From DASZUK01 sp035547695 (GTDB lineage: Bacteria; Actinomycetota; Acidimicrobiia; Acidimicrobiales; RAAP-2), in assembly GCA_035547695.1 (NCBI GenBank), contig DASZUK010000044.1:12307-76306 (forward strand): a DNA stretch of 64,000 nt, read 5' to 3'. Under the pieces are notes generated by a model, which had not been told where the DNA came from, made no database searches, and saw only the letters and a program-made list of their open reading frames with translations. Below are positions 7,662 to 17,101 of the stretch, one piece after another. A program made the translations under genes and the position numbers. The first letter of the stretch is position 1, and every line of letters begins with the position of its first letter.

Positions 7662-10266
7662 CCGGCGCGGCCGCCGGGCCGGCGCCTGCACCGCCGCGCT
7701 GCTGCTCGTCGCCTCGGCGGCCGCCACCGCGGGGACCGCGGCCGCTCTGGCCGCCACCGCGGGGACCGCGGCCGCTCTGGCCACCGCTGGCCCGGTAGCC
7801 GCGGCCACACCCCAGGCCGGTCCCCAGGCCGGTCCGCGGTCCGCGCCGGCGGTCCCGTCCCCCTGCGCGGCCGACGCCGGCAGCGAGCCGGACTGGGTGG
7901 GCTGCATGCTGGGCCACATGACGGTGGCCCAGAAGGTGGGGCAGCTCTTCGTGGTCAACGCCTACGGCACGTCGGCCACGGACAGCACAGCGGCCGACGT
8001 GCAGGCCAACCAGCAGCTTTACGGGCCGTCGGTGTCCACCATCGGCGACCTCATCGACACCTACGATCCGGGCGGCATCATCTACTTCAACTGGTCCAAC
8101 GGCCTCACAGACCCGACCGCGGTGGCCGAGCTGTCCAACGGCATCCAGCAGGCCGCGGCCGGCCAGCCGCTGCCGGTGCCCACCCTGGTCAGCACCGACC
8201 AGGAGGAGGGGGTGGTCACCAGGATCGGGTCGCCGGCCACCGTCTTCCCCGGCAACATGGCCCTCGGCGCCACCGGCACAACCGCCCTGGCGTCCCAGGC
8301 GGCCACGGTCACCGGCCAGGAGCTGCGGGCCATGGGGGTCGACGTGGACGACGCCCCGGTGGTGGACGTGAACACCGACCCGCTGAACACCGCGGACGGG
8401 CCACGGTCCTTCGGCGACCGGCCGTCGGTGGTGGCGTCGTTCGCCGCCGCCCAGGTGGACGGCTACCAGGGCGGGGCCGGGGTGGCCGCCACCGCCAAGC
8501 ACTTCCCGGGCCTCGGCGACACCTCCACCAACCCGGACACCGGGGTCACCACCTCCGACCAGACCCTGGCCGAGCTGCAGGCCACCAACTTCCCGCCGTT
8601 CGAGGCCGCCATCGCCGGCGGCGTCGACCAGGTCATGGTCACCCACATCGTCATGCCCAACGTCGACCCCTCCGGCCTGCCGTCCAGCCTCAGCCCCACC
8701 TTCGTCGACGGGCTGCTCCGCGGCCAGCTCGGCTACCAGGGGGTGGTCATCACCGACGCGATGAACGCCCAGGCCCTCAGCGCGTACCCACCGGGCACAG
8801 CGGCCGTCATGGCCGTCGACGCCGGCGAGGACGAGCTGCTCTACGCCCAGCAGCCGGCCGCCGGCACACCGCAGTACTTCGTGCAGGGCTACGACGCGGT
8901 GCTGGACGCGGTGAGCACAGGGCGGATCACCGTCACACGGATCGACCAGTCGGTGCGGCGGGTGCTGTCGCTGAAGTGGACGCTGGGGCTGGCCACCAAC
9001 CCCTACGTCGACGTCGCCGACGTCGGCAACGTGGTCGGCATCCCCAGCCACCTGGCCGTGGCCCGGCAGGTCGCCCAGCGGTCCATCACGGTGGTCAAGA
9101 ACGACGACGGCCTCCTCCCGCTCGCTCCGCCGGCCGGCGCCGGCGTGCTGGTCACCGGGGTGTGGACACCGGCGCTGTCGGCCATCTCGGCCGACCTGAC
9201 CGCTCGGGGCCTGGACCCTGACGTCCTCGACACCGGGTTCACACCGACCCCGACACAGATCGCCCAGGCGGTGGCGGCGGCACGGGGAGACCGGCTGGTG
9301 GTGGTCACCACCTACAACGCCTGGACAGGCAACGCCACAGGGCAGAAGCTGCAGGTCACACTGGTCGACGCCCTGCTGGCCACCGGGACCCCGGTGGTCG
9401 TCGCCGCCCTCGGCACCCCGTACGACATCGCCTACTTCCCCGACGCCCCCACCTTCGTCGCCGCGTACGACCTCCAGCCGGTCTCCGCCGACGCCCTGGT
9501 GTCGGTGATCTTCGGGGACGCCCCCGCGGTGGGCAGGCTGCCGGTCACCGTGACCCAACCGCCGCCGTCCACCCAGGTGCTGTACCCCTACGGCTACGGC
9601 CTGTCGTTGCCGACCGGCGGCTACCGCATGGCCGCCGCCGACGGCGGGGTGTTCGCGTTCGGGGACGCCTACGACGGCTCCATGGGCGGCAGGCCGCTGG
9701 AGGCCCCGGTGGTCGGCATCGCCTCCACCCCGGGCGGCCAACGGGCCACATCCACCGGCACCGGCTCCGGCGGCTACTGGGAGGTGGCGGCCGACGGCGG
9801 GGTGTTCGCGTTCGGTGACGCCTCGTTCTACGGCTCCATGGGCGGCAGGCCGCTCAGCCAACCGGTGGTCGGCATGGCCGTCACCCCGGACGGCCGGGGG
9901 TACTGGCTGGTGGCGGCCGACGGCGGGGTGTTCGCGTTCGGGGACGCCTCGTACTACGGGTCGATGGGTGGCAGGGCGCTGGATGCCGCGGTGGTCGGCA
10001 TCGCCGGCGCCCCCGGTGGCGGCGGGTACTGGGAGGTGGCCGCCGACGGCGGGGTGTTCGCGTTCGGCGGGGCCCGGTTCGCCGGGTCGATGGGCGGGCG
10101 GCCGTTGGACCGGCCGGTGGTGGCCATGGCTGCCGCGCCCGGCGGGTTCGGGTACTGGGAGGTGGCCGCCGGCGGCGGGGTGTTCGCGTTCGGCGGGGCC
10201 CGGTTCGCCGGGTCGATGGGCGGGCGGCCGTTGGCCCAACCCGTCGTCGGCGTCGCCGCGGGCTGA
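7645..10266 (+). CDS. Secreted GH3 beta-N-acetylhexosaminidase-like protein with GYW repeats
   Basis: This is an exported glycoside hydrolase family 3 protein of about 873 aa. An Arg-rich N-terminus and Ala-rich helix form a signal peptide, which contains a 30-bp DNA duplication (7720-7779). The TIM-barrel domain has KHFPGLGDT near residue 285 and the nucleophile motif VVITDAMNA near residue 370. The NagZ His-Asp dyad loop is replaced by TNPDTG, as in some actinobacterial GH3. A second alpha/beta GH3 domain follows. From about residue 659 to the end are five repeats of about 45 aa (GYWEVAADGGVFAFGDA). Likely substrate is peptidoglycan or another amino-sugar polymer. Start ATG 7645 is favoured over ATG 7627; both overlap the toxin gene. 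ACA is a frequent Thr codon. Confidence 0.88.
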   Translation: MRTVTDRRGRRAGACTAALLLVASAAATAGTAAALAATAGTAAALATAGPVAAATPQAGPQAGPRSAPAVPSPCAADAGSEPDWVGCMLGHMTVAQKVGQLFVVNAYGTSATDSTAADVQANQQLYGPSVSTIGDLIDTYDPGGIIYFNWSNGLTDPTAVAELSNGIQQAAAGQPLPVPTLVSTDQEEGVVTRIGSPATVFPGNMALGATGTTALASQAATVTGQELRAMGVDVDDAPVVDVNTDPLNTADGPRSFGDRPSVVASFAAAQVDGYQGGAGVAATAKHFPGLGDTSTNPDTGVTTSDQTLAELQATNFPPFEAAIAGGVDQVMVTHIVMPNVDPSGLPSSLSPTFVDGLLRGQLGYQGVVITDAMNAQALSAYPPGTAAVMAVDAGEDELLYAQQPAAGTPQYFVQGYDAVLDAVSTGRITVTRIDQSVRRVLSLKWTLGLATNPYVDVADVGNVVGIPSHLAVARQVAQRSITVVKNDDGLLPLAPPAGAGVLVTGVWTPALSAISADLTARGLDPDVLDTGFTPTPTQIAQAVAAARGDRLVVVTTYNAWTGNATGQKLQVTLVDALLATGTPVVVAALGTPYDIAYFPDAPTFVAAYDLQPVSADALVSVIFGDAPAVGRLPVTVTQPPPSTQVLYPYGYGLSLPTGGYRMAAADGGVFAFGDAYDGSMGGRPLEAPVVGIASTPGGQRATSTGTGSGGYWEVAADGGVFAFGDASFYGSMGGRPLSQPVVGMAVTPDGRGYWLVAADGGVFAFGDASYYGSMGGRALDAAVVGIAGAPGGGGYWEVAADGGVFAFGGARFAGSMGGRPLDRPVVAMAAAPGGFGYWEVAAGGGVFAFGGARFAGSMGGRPLAQPVVGVAAG
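7720..7779 (+). repeat. Two tandem 30-bp units in the signal-peptide region
   Basis: The 30-bp unit starting gccgccaccgcggggaccgc is present twice in a row without mismatch and encodes a doubled AATAGTAAAL-type stretch in the GH3 signal region. Confidence 0.8.
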
Positions 10267-10271
10267 CCGGG

Positions 10272-11360
10272 TCAGAACAGGGAGGGGCCGTCCCCGTGGG
10301 GGCCGGCGGCCCCCTGCCGGACGACGCCGAGGTGCGCCCAGGCCCGGGCGGTGGCCACCCGGCCCCGCGGGGTCCGCTGGATGAGGCCCTGCTGCAGCAG
10401 GTAGGGCTCGTAGGCGTCCTCGATGGTGTCGGCCTCCTCGCCGACGCACTGGGACAGCGTGGTCAACCCGACCGGCTGGCCGCTGAACCGGACGCACAGG
10501 GCGTCGAGGATGGCCCGGTCCACCTTGTCCAGGCCGAGCTGGTCCACCCCGAACAGGTCGAGCCCGTCCTCGGCCGCCTCCGCGGTCACCACCCCGTCGC
10601 CGCGGACCTCCACGAAATCGCGGACCCGCCGCAGCAGCCGGTTGGCGATCCGCGGGGTGCCCCGGGACCGCTCGGCGATGCGGGCGGCGCCGTCGGGGTC
10701 CATGTGGACGCCGAGGATGTGGGCCGACCGCACCACGATGGCCTGCAGCTCGTCCGGGGCGTACAGGTCCAGCCGGCCGACGAAGCCGAACCGGTCCCGC
10801 AGCGGCCCGGCCACCAGCCCGGTGCGGGTGGTGGCCCCCACCAGGGTGAAGTGCGGCAGGTCCAGCCGGATGGACCGGGCGGTGGGCCCCTTGCCGATGA
10901 GGATGTCCAGCTTGGCGTCCTCCATGGCCGGGTACAGCACCTCCTCCACCGACCGGTGCAGCCGGTGGATCTCGTCGATGAACAGGACGTCGCCCTCCTG
11001 GAGGTCGGTCAGCAGCGCGGCCAGGTCCCCGGCGCGGGCCAGCACCGGCCCCGACGTCACCCGCAGGCCCACCCCCATCTCGGCGGCCACGATGCCGGCC
11101 AGCGACGTCTTCCCGAGGCCGGGCGGCCCGGCGAACAGCAGGTGGTCGACCGGCTGGCGGCGGCGGCGGGCGGCCTGCAGGACGATGCCCAGGTGCTCCA
11201 CCAACTGGGCCTGTCCGACGAACTCGGCCAGGCTCCGCGGGCGCAGGCCGGCCTCTTCGACCTCCTCGACCGGTCCGGCCGACGGGTCCACCCCGCGGGC
11301 CGGCTCGTTCCCGGCCACGGTCTTCGGCGGCAGCACCTCCCGCCGCGCCTCCGGCGTCAC
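10272..11360 (-). CDS. ruvB: Holliday junction DNA helicase RuvB
   Basis: RuvB is the AAA+ motor that drives branch migration of Holliday junctions on RuvA. The protein is 362 aa. It has Walker A GPPGLGKTS (residues 78-86), Walker B LFIDEIHRL, sensor TLVGATTRTG, and the C-terminal winged helix (GLTTLSQCVGEEADTIEDAYEPYLLQQGLIQRTPRGR). The GTG start at 11360 overlaps the ruvA stop (GTGA), giving a coupled ruvC-ruvA-ruvB operon. The gene ends only five bases from the convergent GH3 gene, with no room for a separate terminator. Confidence 0.97.
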   Translation of the reverse strand: MTPEARREVLPPKTVAGNEPARGVDPSAGPVEEVEEAGLRPRSLAEFVGQAQLVEHLGIVLQAARRRRQPVDHLLFAGPPGLGKTSLAGIVAAEMGVGLRVTSGPVLARAGDLAALLTDLQEGDVLFIDEIHRLHRSVEEVLYPAMEDAKLDILIGKGPTARSIRLDLPHFTLVGATTRTGLVAGPLRDRFGFVGRLDLYAPDELQAIVVRSAHILGVHMDPDGAARIAERSRGTPRIANRLLRRVRDFVEVRGDGVVTAEAAEDGLDLFGVDQLGLDKVDRAILDALCVRFSGQPVGLTTLSQCVGEEADTIEDAYEPYLLQQGLIQRTPRGRVATARAWAHLGVVRQGAAGPHGDGPSLF

Positions 11361-11950
11361 CGGGAGGCCAGCTCCCGCAGGGCCAGGCGCAGCAGCTCCT
11401 CCACCCCCACATCCTCGCGCTGGCCGTCCAGCGCCAGGCGTATCTCGTCGGGGCCGTAGCCCAGTTCCGCCAGGGCGGCCCGGGCCTCCGCCCGGGCGGA
11501 CCGCACCGCCGCGTCGGCCCCGGCGGCGGCGGCCGACAGGTCCGGCAGGTCCAGCCGGCTCTTCAGGTCGATGAGCAGCCGGGCCGCCGTCTTGCGGCCG
11601 ACCCCCGGCACCGAGCACAGCGTGTCCACGTCGTCCTCCAGCACCGCCGTCGACAGCGCCGCCGGCGACAGCACGGAGAGCACCGCCAACGCCAGCGACG
11701 GCCCCACGCCGTGGGCGCCGAGCAACGCCTCGAAGCACCGCCGCTCGTCGTCGTGGGCGAACCCGTACAGGACGATGGCGTCCTCCCGGACGTGGGTGTG
11801 CACGTACAGGAACACGTCCGAACCCGTCGGGCCCAGCGCCGACGCGGTCCCGGTGGTCACCGCCACCCGGTACCCGACGCCGCCCACCTCCACCACCACC
11901 TCGGCCTCCGCCGTCCGCACCGCCAGGGTGCCCCGCAACGACCCGATCAC
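11357..11950 (-). CDS. ruvA: Holliday junction binding protein RuvA
   Basis: RuvA is the tetrameric junction-binding subunit of the RuvAB branch-migration complex. The protein is 197 aa. It has the N-terminal OB-fold start MIGSLRGTLAV and GGVGYRVAVT, the two helix-hairpin-helix motifs (LLGAHGVGPSLALAVLS and SVPGVGRKTAARLLIDL), and a C-terminal UBA-like domain that contacts RuvB (ALAELGYGPDEIRLAL). The GTG start overlaps the ruvC stop. A strong GAGGAGGT Shine-Dalgarno lies inside the ruvC end, about 5 nt upstream. Family length and motifs are normal. Confidence 0.97.
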   Translation of the reverse strand: MIGSLRGTLAVRTAEAEVVVEVGGVGYRVAVTTGTASALGPTGSDVFLYVHTHVREDAIVLYGFAHDDERRCFEALLGAHGVGPSLALAVLSVLSPAALSTAVLEDDVDTLCSVPGVGRKTAARLLIDLKSRLDLPDLSAAAAGADAAVRSARAEARAALAELGYGPDEIRLALDGQREDVGVEELLRLALRELASR

Positions 11951-12474
11951 CGTCTACCTCCTCTGTCTTCTCCGACGGCCGCAGCGACCGCCCGGCGCAA
12001 CGGCAGGGTGGTCAGGTGGCAGACCGCCAGGGCCAGGGCGTCGGCCACGTCCGGCGGCCGCGGGGTGCCCCCCAGGCCGAGCACCGAGGTGACCATTCGC
12101 TGCACCTGCTCCTTGGTGGCGCTGCCGTACCCCACCAGGGCCTGCTTGACCTCGTTGGCGGTGTACTCGACCACCTCGCAGCCGTACTCGGCCGCGGCGG
12201 CCAGCGCCAGGCCGCTGGCCTGGCCCACCGACATGGCCGTGCGGGCGTTCACCTGGAAGAACACCCGCTCCACCGTCACCGCGGTCGGCCGGCACTCCGC
12301 GATCAGGGCCCGCAGCTCGCGCTGCACGACCCACAGCCGCTCCGGCAGCGGCGTACGGGGATCGGTCTCGATGACCCCTGCGGCCTCCGCGGCCAGGGCC
12401 GACGTGGCCCCCGACCGCGACACCAGGCCGTACCCGCAGCGGGACAGCCCGGGGTCGATGCCGAGGACGAACAT
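11947..12474 (-). CDS. ruvC: Crossover junction endodeoxyribonuclease RuvC
   Basis: RuvC is the dimeric Mg-dependent nuclease that resolves Holliday junctions after RuvAB branch migration. The protein is 175 aa with the RNase H fold. Acidic catalytic residues are visible as Asp7 in VLGIDPGLSRCGYG, Glu in VERVFFQVN, and the Asp pair in PPDVADALALA near the C-terminus. ATG 12474 gives the canonical N-terminus MFVLGIDPG; upstream in-frame codons would add an improbable Arg/Gly head. It is the first gene of the ruvCAB operon. Confidence 0.97.
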   Translation of the reverse strand: MFVLGIDPGLSRCGYGLVSRSGATSALAAEAAGVIETDPRTPLPERLWVVQRELRALIAECRPTAVTVERVFFQVNARTAMSVGQASGLALAAAAEYGCEVVEYTANEVKQALVGYGSATKEQVQRMVTSVLGLGGTPRPPDVADALALAVCHLTTLPLRRAVAAAVGEDRGGRR

Positions 12475-12596
12475 GCGTTCGACTGTAGCCCGGGATCGGC
12501 CACCGGCGGTGGACCGGCCGCCGGCGGTGCACCGGTCCACCGGGCGACCGGCCACAGGGGGTCAGGGCGGTTCGTTCAGCAGCCGTCAGCGGCCGG

Positions 12597-14384
12597 TCAG
12601 CCAGGCAGCCGCACCCGGCGGGCCGGCACCACCGCGTCCAGCACCCCCAGGTGGACCACCCGGTACGGCACGTGGTCGGACCGCAGCAGGTCCAGGAACT
12701 GCGGTTCGGTGAGGCCGCCGGGCCCGGGGTCTGTGTTGCCGCCGAACGCCTGGGTAGCCTCCGCTTCGTGCCCGGGGGCGAAGAACAGCCAGGCCGGCCG
12801 GGGAGCCTGGGCCACCCGGGCCGCCATGGCCGGCCAGCGGTCCACGTCGTGCGGGGACGGGCTCACCGCCAGCCGGGTGGGGTCGATGAAGTCGAGGTCG
12901 TAGGCGGTCCAGTAGTTGCCGTAGGCGTACCGGATGCCGTGGGCCGCCATGGCCGAGGCGACCTGACGGGGCGCGGCGTCCGGGTCGGTCCAGCCACCGA
13001 AGAACGACCCCGGGCTGGCCGGCACGCCCCCGGCCCGGGCGGTGGCCACGGTCAGCACGCCGCCGACGGCCAGCCCGGCGCAGCCGACCAGCAGCGCCAG
13101 GGAGCCCACCGCCGAGGGCCCTGCCGGGACCCCGTCGGCAGCCCGGCGGGCGTGCCGGGCGACGTGCCGGGGAGCCACCCCGGCGGGCGACCGCACCAAC
13201 GCCAGGGCCAGCAACAGGACGACCAGCGGCGGCAGCAGCACCCCGTAGCGGCCGTCCTCCCAGTACCCCGACGCCGGCACCAGGGCGTAGACGAACGGGA
13301 ACGCCACCACGGCCACCCCCACGGCCAGCCACGGGGCCGCGGCCCGGCCTCGGCGGACGGCGAGGGCCGCCCGGGCCAGGGCGGCCAGCACGACGGCTCC
13401 GGCCAGGCCGTACAGGACCGGGCCGACCCGGTCCCCGCCGACCCACCCCCCGCCGGGCACCGTGCGGAGGCCGAGCTGCATCGGCAGCATGTCCGAGAAG
13501 AACACCGACAGCCGCTGCCCGTAGTCCAGCCCGGTGGTGTTCGGCAGGGAGCCGGCCTGCAGCGAGGCGAACCCGGTGCCGACGTTGGTCCAGATCCACG
13601 GCAGCGCCCCCACCACGGCCGTCGCCACGGCCACCGCCGGCGGCTGCCACCGCAACGGGCGGTCCAGGCGGTGGCCGGCGGCGAACAGCCGGCCCCAGGA
13701 CACCACCAGCAGCACCGCGGCCGGCAGCACGAAGTACACGATCTCCGGCGACGCCCACCACCCGACGCCGGCGGCCAGGCCCAGGACGGCGAAGGTTCCC
13801 CACCCGGCCCGCCGCCGGTGCACCCGCAGGGCACACACCACCAGGGCCATGCCGCAGCACAGCACCGCTTCGCGGAACCCGCTCTCCCGCACCGACGTCC
13901 ACACCACGGCGTACGGCCACACCCAGGCCAGGGCGCCGGCCAGGGCGCCGACGACCCGGTTCCGGGTGGCCTCCGCCACCGCCAGCCCGACCAGGGCGGC
14001 CCCCACCGCGGCCAGCACCGCCGCCGTCCCGTTCAGGCCCATCGGCCCGCCGTTCACCACCCGGAGCACCAGGGCCACCGGGTACGGCTCCGCCCCCCCG
14101 TACTGCTGCCCCCAGTAGAACGTGTTGGGGTGCCCGGCGGCGATGGCCCGGCCCATGAGGCCCACCACGGCCTCGTCGCTGTTCAGGGGCAGGTGGGCCA
14201 GCAGCCACACCCGCACCACCACCCCGTAGGCCGCGGCCAGGGCCACCAGGGCCCACGCCACCGGGGCCACCACCCGGGCCAGGCCGGACGGGGTGGCGAG
14301 GTGCGGGGCGATGCGGGACCGACGGCCGGTGGAGGCCGCGGCCGGTCCGGCCGGGACGGCGGTGGGGCCGGCGTCGACGGTCAT
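12597..14384 (-). CDS. Multi-spanning GT-C type glycosyltransferase-like membrane protein
   Basis: This is a 595-aa polytopic membrane protein with about ten or more hydrophobic helices. The first loop after TM1 contains the acidic motif LNSDEAVVG (D70, E71), the position and sequence of the catalytic Asp/Glu in GT-C and ArnT/PMT-like enzymes that use lipid-linked sugars. The motif GHPNTFYWGQQYGG following it is also seen in actinobacterial members. The C-terminal soluble part (from about 510) is a small alpha/beta domain. The likely role is transfer of a sugar from a polyprenyl carrier to a cell-envelope acceptor; donor and acceptor cannot be read from sequence. It lies between yebC and ruvC. 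Confidence 0.72.
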   Translation of the reverse strand: MTVDAGPTAVPAGPAAASTGRRSRIAPHLATPSGLARVVAPVAWALVALAAAYGVVVRVWLLAHLPLNSDEAVVGLMGRAIAAGHPNTFYWGQQYGGAEPYPVALVLRVVNGGPMGLNGTAAVLAAVGAALVGLAVAEATRNRVVGALAGALAWVWPYAVVWTSVRESGFREAVLCCGMALVVCALRVHRRRAGWGTFAVLGLAAGVGWWASPEIVYFVLPAAVLLVVSWGRLFAAGHRLDRPLRWQPPAVAVATAVVGALPWIWTNVGTGFASLQAGSLPNTTGLDYGQRLSVFFSDMLPMQLGLRTVPGGGWVGGDRVGPVLYGLAGAVVLAALARAALAVRRGRAAAPWLAVGVAVVAFPFVYALVPASGYWEDGRYGVLLPPLVVLLLALALVRSPAGVAPRHVARHARRAADGVPAGPSAVGSLALLVGCAGLAVGGVLTVATARAGGVPASPGSFFGGWTDPDAAPRQVASAMAAHGIRYAYGNYWTAYDLDFIDPTRLAVSPSPHDVDRWPAMAARVAQAPRPAWLFFAPGHEAEATQAFGGNTDPGPGGLTEPQFLDLLRSDHVPYRVVHLGVLDAVVPARRVRLPG

Positions 14385-14420
14385 CGGCCGCCGCCGGACC
14401 GGAGCCCGGGGACCGGGTGG

Positions 14421-15170
14421 TCAGCCGTTGTAGCCGGCGAGGATGGCGTCGGGGATGTCGTAGTTGGCGTGCACCGACTGCACGTCGTCGTGGTCGTCGA
14501 TGAGCTCCAGCAGCCGCAACACCTTCTGGGCCTCACCCTCCCCCTCCACTTCCACCATGGTGGTCGGCTCGAACACCAGCTCGGCCGACTTCGGGACGAT
14601 GCCGGCGGCCTCGAGGGCGTCGCGGACGGCACCGAGGTCGGTGGGGGCGCAGGTGACCACCCATCGCTCCCCCTGGTCGTCCAGGTTCTCGGCGCCGGCC
14701 TCCAGGGCGGCCTCCATGATCTGGTCCTCGTCCAGGCTCCGGTCCAGCTCGATCAGGCCCTTGCGGGCGAACTGCCAGCTCACCGCCCCCGGCTCGGCCA
14801 TGGAGCCGCCGTTGCGGTTGAACAGGTTCCGGATCTCCGCCGCGGTCCGGTTCCGGTTGTCGGTCAGGGTCTCCACGATCACCGCCACCCCGCCGGGGGC
14901 GTACCCCTCGTAGTTGACCGCCTCGTACCGCACCCCCTCCAGCTCGCCGGTGCCCCGCTTGATGGCCCGCTCGATGGTGTCCATCGGCATCGACACGTCA
15001 CGGGCCTTCTGGTAGGCCAACCGCAGGGCCGCGTTGTTGTCCATGTCCCCGCCACCGTCCCGGGCGGCGACCTCCAGGGAGCGGATGTGCTTGGCGAACA
15101 CCTTGGCCCGGGCGGCGTCCTGCGCCCCCTTGCGGTACTTGGTGGTGGCCCACTTCGAGTGACCCGACAT
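14421..15170 (-). CDS. yebC: YebC/PmpR-family (TACO1-like) protein
   Basis: This is a 249-aa member of the YebC/TACO1 family, annotated in different organisms as a DNA-binding regulator or as a ribosome-associated factor that eases translation of difficult motifs. The N-terminus MSGHSKWATTKYRKGAQDAARAK (SGHSKW motif) is diagnostic, as are PMDTIERAIKRGTGE, YEGYAPGGVAVIVE and RNLFNRNGGSMAEPGAVSW. A good AGGAGG lies about 9 nt before the ATG. Its position just upstream of ruvC in transcript order is the normal actinobacterial arrangement, although a glycosyltransferase gene now lies between them. Confidence 0.96.
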   Translation of the reverse strand: MSGHSKWATTKYRKGAQDAARAKVFAKHIRSLEVAARDGGGDMDNNAALRLAYQKARDVSMPMDTIERAIKRGTGELEGVRYEAVNYEGYAPGGVAVIVETLTDNRNRTAAEIRNLFNRNGGSMAEPGAVSWQFARKGLIELDRSLDEDQIMEAALEAGAENLDDQGERWVVTCAPTDLGAVRDALEAAGIVPKSAELVFEPTTMVEVEGEGEAQKVLRLLELIDDHDDVQSVHANYDIPDAILAGYNG

Positions 15171-15321
15171 GTCGTCCTTTCCTCCTGGCCGGGCCGCTCC
15201 GGCGGGCGCGAACCCAGCCCAGAGATGCTACCAACGGCCCCGCCGACCCCCCGGCAGGCCGGAGGCAGGGTGGGCCAGTCCGGCCCAGCCCGGCCCAGCG
15301 CGGCCAGCACGGTCAGGGCGG

Positions 15322-17001
15322 TCAGCCCGGCCAGCGGAGGCCGAGGAGGGCGGTGTCGTCGTCGGACCCGCCCTCCAGCAGGCCGCCCACCATCCGGTCC
15401 AGGGCGTCCCCCAGCGGCCCGACGGCACCGGCGGTGGCCGCCGCGGCCTGCCGCAACCGCTCCAACCCGGTCCCGATGTCCTCGCCCCGCCGCTCCACCA
15501 GGCCGTCGGTGAACGCCAGCAGCGTCCCGGACGCCGGTAGCGGGGTCTGCGAGGGCCGGTACACCGCGGTGGTGGACACCCCCACCGGGACCCCGACCTC
15601 CACCGGGACGAACGCCGCCCCGTCGTCCCGGGCGAGCACCGGCGGGAGGTGGCCGGCGTTGGCCAGCGTCATCGAACCGTCGGCGGCCACCCGGCCGCAC
15701 AGCACGGTGGCGAAGTGGCCGTCCACCTCCACCCGCAGCAACGTCCCCAGCTTGGCCAGGATGACCTCCGGCTGGTCGCCCTCGGCGGCGTAGGCCCGGA
15801 TGGCATACCGCAACGACGCCATCACCGTCGCCGCCCGCAGGCCGCGGCCCGAGACGTCGCCGACCACGAACAGGAACCCGCCGCCGTCGTCGGGTATGAC
15901 GTCGTACCAGTCCCCGCCGATGTCCATGGCCTCCACCCCGGCCAGGTACCGGGCGTCGACGTCGAAGCCGGCGATGGTCGGCAGCTCCTCGGGCAGCAGG
16001 GCCCGTTGGAGGGTCTCGGCGATGGAGTGCTGCTGGCCGTACAGCCGCCGGTTCTCCTCGGCCAGCGACTCCGCCACCTTCCGCCGCCGGACCAGCCACT
16101 CGGTCAGCACCGCGGCCACCACCGACAGCACCACGCCGCCGCCCACCACGATCCACGGCAGGGCCTCCAGCAGGGTGCCGCCGAGCTGGCCGGCCGGCGT
16201 CGCCACCACCGTCAGCACCGTGTCCCCGAACGGCACCGTCGCCGTGGCCGTCCGGCCGGTGATCGGCAGGTGGCGCACCGTGGTGGCGATCAGGGCGCCG
16301 GCGTCCTCCCTCCTGCCCAGGTACAGCGCGAAGTCGAGGTCGGTGAACCCGGTCTGGCCGGACAGTTGGACCCGGCGTGTCGGCGAGGCCAGGTTCTCGG
16401 CGAACGCCACGTACTTCGGTGTGCCTCCCGCGGTGGGGTAGGCGTAGCCGACCCGGGGGTACCGGCCGCCCAGGTGGCCCGACACGGCCAACTGCGGCGA
16501 CGCCGCCGCCTGCTGGATGAACCGCCGCCCCGACGCCGTCGACGGCGCGCCGCCGGCCCTGCCCGGCACCCGGCCCACCGTCACCAGCCGCTGGGGCGGC
16601 CCGGCCCCTGTCACCCGCCACAGCGAGGCGTACACGAACGGCCGGTCCTTCCCCACGTACCGGGCCATGTACTGCTGGAACTCCGCCGGGTCCCCGGTGG
16701 CCTTCGCCAGCTCCCCGGCCGAGGCCAGCGGGGTCTGGATGCCCGGCAGCACGCCCCCCAGCGCCGTCACCCCCTCCTGGACCTGCAGCCTCAGCAGCCG
16801 GCTCTCGTTGCCGTCATTGATCCACCACGTCAGCCAGGCCAGCAGCCCGGTGGCCACCAGGCCGACCACCAGCACGACCACCGTCAGCCGTCCCAGGCCC
16901 CGGTCCCGGCGGCCAGCAGGCTGTCCTGCCGGCGCGGCCCCCGGCCCCACGTCCGGTTCGTCCCCGGCCGCCGCCATCCGCTGTTCCCGGCTGGTCGCCA
17001 C
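15322..17001 (-). CDS. Membrane-anchored SpoIIE/PP2C-type serine phosphatase
   Basis: The protein is 559 aa. TM1 at about 39-60 and TM2 at about 275-298 enclose an extracytoplasmic sensor of about 210 residues that resembles a CHASE-type ligand domain. The cytoplasmic part starts with a short coiled coil (VAESLAEENRRLYGQQHSIAETLQRALLP) and continues into a PPM phosphatase of the SpoIIE class: GGDWYDV near 362, VVGDVSGRG, TLANAGHLPPVL, LAFTDGLVE and the final DDDTALLGL carry the metal-binding Asp residues. Such enzymes usually dephosphorylate anti-sigma antagonists in partner-switching pathways. No anti-sigma or antagonist gene is adjacent, so the target is not known. Confidence 0.88.
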   Translation of the reverse strand: MATSREQRMAAAGDEPDVGPGAAPAGQPAGRRDRGLGRLTVVVLVVGLVATGLLAWLTWWINDGNESRLLRLQVQEGVTALGGVLPGIQTPLASAGELAKATGDPAEFQQYMARYVGKDRPFVYASLWRVTGAGPPQRLVTVGRVPGRAGGAPSTASGRRFIQQAAASPQLAVSGHLGGRYPRVGYAYPTAGGTPKYVAFAENLASPTRRVQLSGQTGFTDLDFALYLGRREDAGALIATTVRHLPITGRTATATVPFGDTVLTVVATPAGQLGGTLLEALPWIVVGGGVVLSVVAAVLTEWLVRRRKVAESLAEENRRLYGQQHSIAETLQRALLPEELPTIAGFDVDARYLAGVEAMDIGGDWYDVIPDDGGGFLFVVGDVSGRGLRAATVMASLRYAIRAYAAEGDQPEVILAKLGTLLRVEVDGHFATVLCGRVAADGSMTLANAGHLPPVLARDDGAAFVPVEVGVPVGVSTTAVYRPSQTPLPASGTLLAFTDGLVERRGEDIGTGLERLRQAAAATAGAVGPLGDALDRMVGGLLEGGSDDDTALLGLRWPG

Positions 17002-17101
17002 TGCGCTCGTCTCTGGTCGTGTCCCCCACCGTCACCCACGGGCTCAGGCTGCCCGCAGGCTAGCCGTGCGGCCGGTGGCCGGCTCCGGCGGGGGTTCCCG
17101 C